Part shown: in pieces, positions 60,520 to 64,000 of the stretch
How the letters are laid out: every line of letters starts with the position of its first letter
Position numbering within the stretch: position 1 is the stretch's first letter
Assembly (NCBI GenBank): GCA_963971305.1
Contig: OZ020306.1
Span: forward strand, 41,375,512 to 41,439,511
Reading direction: 5' to 3'
Source: Arcuatula senhousia
Lineage: Eukaryota; Mollusca; Bivalvia; Mytilida; Mytilidae
Length of the DNA: 64,000 bases
Made by a program: the position numbers and the translations under genes
The notes under the pieces: model-generated
Databases searched by the model: none
What the model saw: the letters and a program-made list of their open reading frames with translations, nothing else
What the model was told of the DNA's origin: nothing

Positions 60520-60927
60520 TATCTCCCAAACACTATGTTTGGGAGATATATTGTTTTTACTCTGTTTCTTATTATTATTATTATTCTTTTTCTTCTTCTC
60601 CTCATGAACGTGTCCGAGCTGGTTCTTGAAAACTACTCAATAAATCTTCATGAAATTTTGTATAATGGAAGAGTGGGTCCCAAAGGTGTGCATGCAATTT
60701 TCGGAATTTTAAAAATGGCCGCCGTTTCCATGGAAACACGATTAGGTCATAATATAGGACATTGCGATATCTCGCTTACCTCGGTGCGCAGGGTCCTGAA
60801 ATTTTGTATGTAACTATAGCAAATTGAACTCTTTAATAATTAAGAAAAAAAAATATGCTAGAATGACAGTTTGCGTACGTTTGGGAGATATTTTTGTGTT
60901 GGGCATCCCCAACACAGTCAACACTAG
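60520..60927 (+). mobile_element. Nested element C6 with internal deletion
   Basis: Left module 60,520-60,570, body TCATGAACGTGTCCGAGCTG, ATATCTCGCTTACCTCGGTG, then a deletion near 60,845 relative to C1, right tip GTTTGGGAGATA, hairpin, CTAG at 60,924-60,927. Confidence 0.8.
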
Positions 60928-63400
60928 TTATTATTATTATTATTATTTTTCTCGGTATTCTGGATCGTGAACTTGTCCACCTCATTTTTTCGACATCTTT
61001 TAAGGTAGGAAGCTGACAATTCATAAATCAAGAGTATGGAATGGGAGATTGTGCTTTTTGTATTTTTCGCCGAAATCGAACGACCCCATATAGGTAAAAA
61101 AAGGGCCTCAAAATGGCTCCTCGAAACCGAAGTTGAATTTTTCCTGGCATTTCTGATCCGGCAGGGGTAGGAAAAATTCCCTTATAGGTTAAGTGCGGAT
61201 ATACAATACCTTTCATTTAAAAAAAAAATTTGAAAATCGGACTTACCGTTTTCAAAATTTTGCAAAAAATCGAAAATTATTTGTTTTGTAAGATTGAGTT
61301 ATCTTTCTTTGTACCAACTATTTTGTGATACATGAAATTCTCAACTTTGTTATTTCTTAATGAAAATTGGTTTACAAGGTAATAGTGGTATGCCGAGTTC
61401 AATTTTGGAATCGATTTTTTTTTGGGCGGCCATTTTAAAAATGGCCGCCATTTCCCGCCAAAATTAAAATTACTCCGATTTTAATGAAAATTGGTATATA
61501 AGGTAATTGTGGTATGGCGAGTTGATTTTTCACATCAAATTTTTTTTATCGTCGGCCATTTTCAAAATGGCCGCCGTTTCCCGCCAAAATTAAAGTTATT
61601 CTGATTTTGATGAAAATTGGTTTACAAGGTAATAGTGGTATGCCGAGTTCAATTTTGGAATCGAAATTTTTTTTAGGGCCGCCATTTTCAAAATGGCCGC
61701 CATTTCCCGCCAAAATTAAACTTACTCCGATTTAAATGAAAATTGGTATGTAAGGTAATAGTGGTATGGCAAGTTGATTTTTGACATCAATTTTTTTTTA
61801 TCATCGGCCATTTTCAAAATGGCCGCCGTTTCCCGCCAATCTTAAATTTACTCGGATTTTAACGAAAATTGGTTTATAAGGTAATATATGTATGGTGAGT
61901 TGATTTTTGACATCGAAATATTTGTATTGTCGGCCATTTTAAAAATGGCCGCTGTTTCCCGCCAAAATTAAACTTACTCCTATTTTGATGAAAATTGGAT
62001 AAATTAAGTTATCTCAAATGCCAAGAGACATTGACAAAGAGGGGTACGTGAGGGGACATTTTTGTGACTTGCTTGCGATCACAATTAGAACTAGTTATTA
62101 TTATTTTTCTCGGTATTCTGGAGTGGTGAACTTGTCCACCTCATTTTTTTAACAACTTTTAAGGTAGGAAGCTGAAACTTCATATATCAAGAGTATGGAA
62201 TGGGAGATTGTGCTTTTTGTATTTTTCGCCGAAATCGAACGACCCTTTATAGGTCAAAAAAGGGCCTCAAAATGGCTCCTCGAAACCGATGTTGAATTTT
62301 TGCCTGGCATTTCTGATCCGGCAGTGGTAGGAATAATTCCTTAATAGGTTAAGTGCGGTTATTTAATACCTTTCATTTAAAAAAAAATTTTGAAAATCGG
62401 ACATACCGTTTTCAAAATTTTGCAAAAAATCGAAAATTATTTTTTTTGTAAGATCGAGTTATCTTCCTTTGTACTTTGTATCATGTAATAGTAATGTAAA
62501 AATTCTCAACTTTGTTATTTCTTAATGAAAATTGGTTTACAAGGTAATAGTGGTATGCCGAGTTCATTTTTGACATCAAAATTTTTTTTTATCGTCGGCC
62601 ATTTTCAAAATGGCTGCCGTTTCCCGCCAAAATTTAAAGTTACTCCGGTTTTGATGAAAATTGGTATAAAAGGTAAAAGTGGTATGGCGAGATGATTTTT
62701 GACATTAAAAATTTTTCATCGTCGGCGATTTCCAAAATGGCCGCCGTTTCCCGCCAAAATTAAAGTTACTCAGATTTTGATGAAAATTGGTATTCAAGGT
62801 AATAGTGGTATGGCGAGTTGATTTTTGACATCAAAATTTTTTTTATCGTCGGCCATTTTCAAAATGGCTGCCATTTCCCGCCAAAATTTAAAGTTACTCC
62901 GATTTTGATGAAAATTGGTATATAAGGTAATAGTGGTATGGCGAGTCGATTTTTGACATTAAAAATTTTTCATCGTCGGCCATTTCAAAAATGGCCGCCG
63001 TTTCCCGCCAAAATGAAAGTTACTCAGATTTTGTTGAAAAGTGGTATTCAAGGTAATAGAAGTATGGCGAGTTGATTTTTTACACCAAATTTTTTTTTGT
63101 CAGCCATTTTCAAAATGGCCGCCGTTTCCCGCCAAAATTAAAGTTACTCTGATTATTATGAAAACTGGTATATAAGGTAATAGTGGTATGGCGAGTTGAT
63201 TATTTACATTGAAATTTATTTGTAGTCGGCCATTTTGTAAATGGCCGCCGTTTCCCGCAAAAATTAAACTTACTCCTATTTTGATGACTATTGGGTATAT
63301 TAAGTGATCTCAAATGCCAAGAGACATATTGACAAAGAGGGGTACGTGAGGGGACATATATGTGACTCGCTTGCGATCACAATTAGAACTAGTTATTATT

Positions 63401-63933
63401 AAGTCACCCAAAACAAAGTTTGGGAGACTTATTGTTTTGCACCGTTTCTTATTATTATTATTATTATTATTATTCTTATTATTATTATTATTCTTCTGAT
63501 TCTTTATCGAGAATTTGTCCTCCCTAGTACAAGAAAAGGGTCCAAGGAAATTGAATAACACTTGTGAGATTGGATACTGGGTCACTCAAAGTTGTGTAAT
63601 GCACTTTAAAATTTTCAAGATGGCCGCCGTTTCAAAATGGCGGCCATCGGAAAAAGTGTGCGGAAATTTTTTTTTATCGGATCGTCTTGAAAATTGATCA
63701 TCTGGGTAAAGCGGGTATGCTGAGTTCAAATCTGCGACCGGATTTGAAATCCAACTTACGGTTTCAAAATGGCGGCCATTTTACTACACCCGTCCCCCTA
63801 AAAACGTCAACTTTGTCCGATTTCAACGAAATTTAATTTCTAGACTTATTTTGATGCACTGATTTGAATGGAACTCTATCCAAGGCGATTTTGGGCGACT
63901 TGTGTGTTGGCATCCCAACACAATTATACCTAG
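63401..63933 (+). mobile_element. Complete nested element G11
   Basis: Left module AAGTCACCCAAAACAAAG (63,401-63,450; one change in the tip and one T lost in the TTGTTTTGC tract), body CTTCTGATTCTTTATCGAGA, right tip GATTTTGGGCGACTT, hairpin, ATTATACCTAG. Confidence 0.85.
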
Positions 63934-63945
63934 TTATTATTATTA

Positions 63946-63995
63946 TGTCCCCGAACACGAAGTGTCGGGGACATATTGTTTTTGCTCGGTTTCTT
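63946..63995 (+). mobile_element. Open B-type left module (B29) at the window edge
   Basis: A complete 50-base B module followed by TTATTAT; whatever follows is outside the window. Confidence 0.75.
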
Positions 63996-64000
63996 ATTAT

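Larger units (their letters stand above)
57370..62094 (+). mobile_element. Nested element B25
   Basis: Left module 57,370-57,419; body plus right end 60,928-62,094, subtype TCTCGGTATTCTGGATCGTG; right hairpin with ACTTGCTTGCGATCACA. By bracket order. Confidence 0.55.
55584..63392 (+). mobile_element. Nested element B23
   Basis: Left module 55,584-55,633; body plus right end assigned to 62,095-63,392, with about six core monomers (62,580-63,290). Assigned by bracket order only. Confidence 0.5.

Noticed and set aside
17687..63970. Rho-independent terminators: GC hairpin followed by T-rich tract in each left module
   Set aside because: The hairpin-plus-T look is bacterial in style, but the DNA is eukaryotic and the modules are transposon ends. 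The T tract is the conserved TATTGTTTTT part of the module.

Overview
ORGANISM AND TYPE OF SEQUENCE. This is AT-rich eukaryotic DNA, almost certainly a repeat-dense part of an invertebrate genome. A bivalve mollusc is the best guess. The grounds are the style of the repeats: a hairpin-ended element after a GGACGGACGACGG-like tract (8531-9060), GGTCAAGGTCA-rich repeats, and elements built as left arm, microsatellite, tandem core and right arm, like the 'pearl'/HINE elements known from bivalves. I find no convincing protein-coding gene, tRNA or rRNA in 64 kb. Long open frames all come from repeat arrays.

REGION 1 (1-17,560). Two large inverted-repeat structures and older transposon insertions. 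(a) A roughly 568-bp unit lies in opposite orientations at 1-655 and 4,059-5,090, and a 3.2-kb terminal-inverted-repeat (TIR) element (876-4,058) interrupts it. (b) An 11.4-kb foldback structure (5,750-17,140) has long inverted arms carrying the palindromic motif TTACAAAACGGGTT, a GC-richer cryptic-repeat block in each arm, a 44-bp minisatellite in the loop, and two later insertions (8,531-9,060 and a Tc1-like TIR element at 12,902-14,151).

REGION 2 (17,561-64,000). This is almost entirely one system: short non-autonomous elements that appear to insert into each other's internal (TTA)n tract. Each element has (i) a ~50-bp left module, a hairpin followed by a conserved TATTGTTTTT...GTTTCTT; (ii) an internal (TTA)n; (iii) a body, often with 117-127-bp tandem core monomers containing GGCCATTTTCAAAATGGCC; (iv) a right end with a short inverted copy of the left tip, a ~20-bp hairpin, about 7-11 bases, then CTAG (sometimes CTTG), followed by TTA. 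Six families have private tips and right hairpins. My arbitrary labels are B (TGTCCCCG), G (AAGTCGCCC), C (TATCTCCC), K (TGTCTCCC), E (TGTCGACC) and D (TGTCACTCC). Stacked left modules are followed by bodies plus right ends in reverse order, so the region reads like nested brackets. By hand I count 58 left modules and 50 right ends. 49 pairs fit, seven left modules are still open at the window end, and the exceptions are one unpaired B module and one orphan pair made by a 1,609-bp duplication. Depth reaches about ten.

HOW IT WORKS TOGETHER. The short inverted tip, 3' hairpin, CTAG end and T-rich target resemble Helitron/Helentron (rolling-circle) non-autonomous elements. No Rep/helicase gene is present, so movement would depend on proteins encoded elsewhere. 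Inside one B element sits a 701-bp insertion of 1.8 tandem 394-bp monomers, each with a hammerhead-ribozyme-like motif and flanked by ATAT. It is a candidate metazoan retrozyme. Five B elements share a conserved ~285-bp cassette with nested inverted repeats. All of this is read by eye; no alignment, folding or database search was run.
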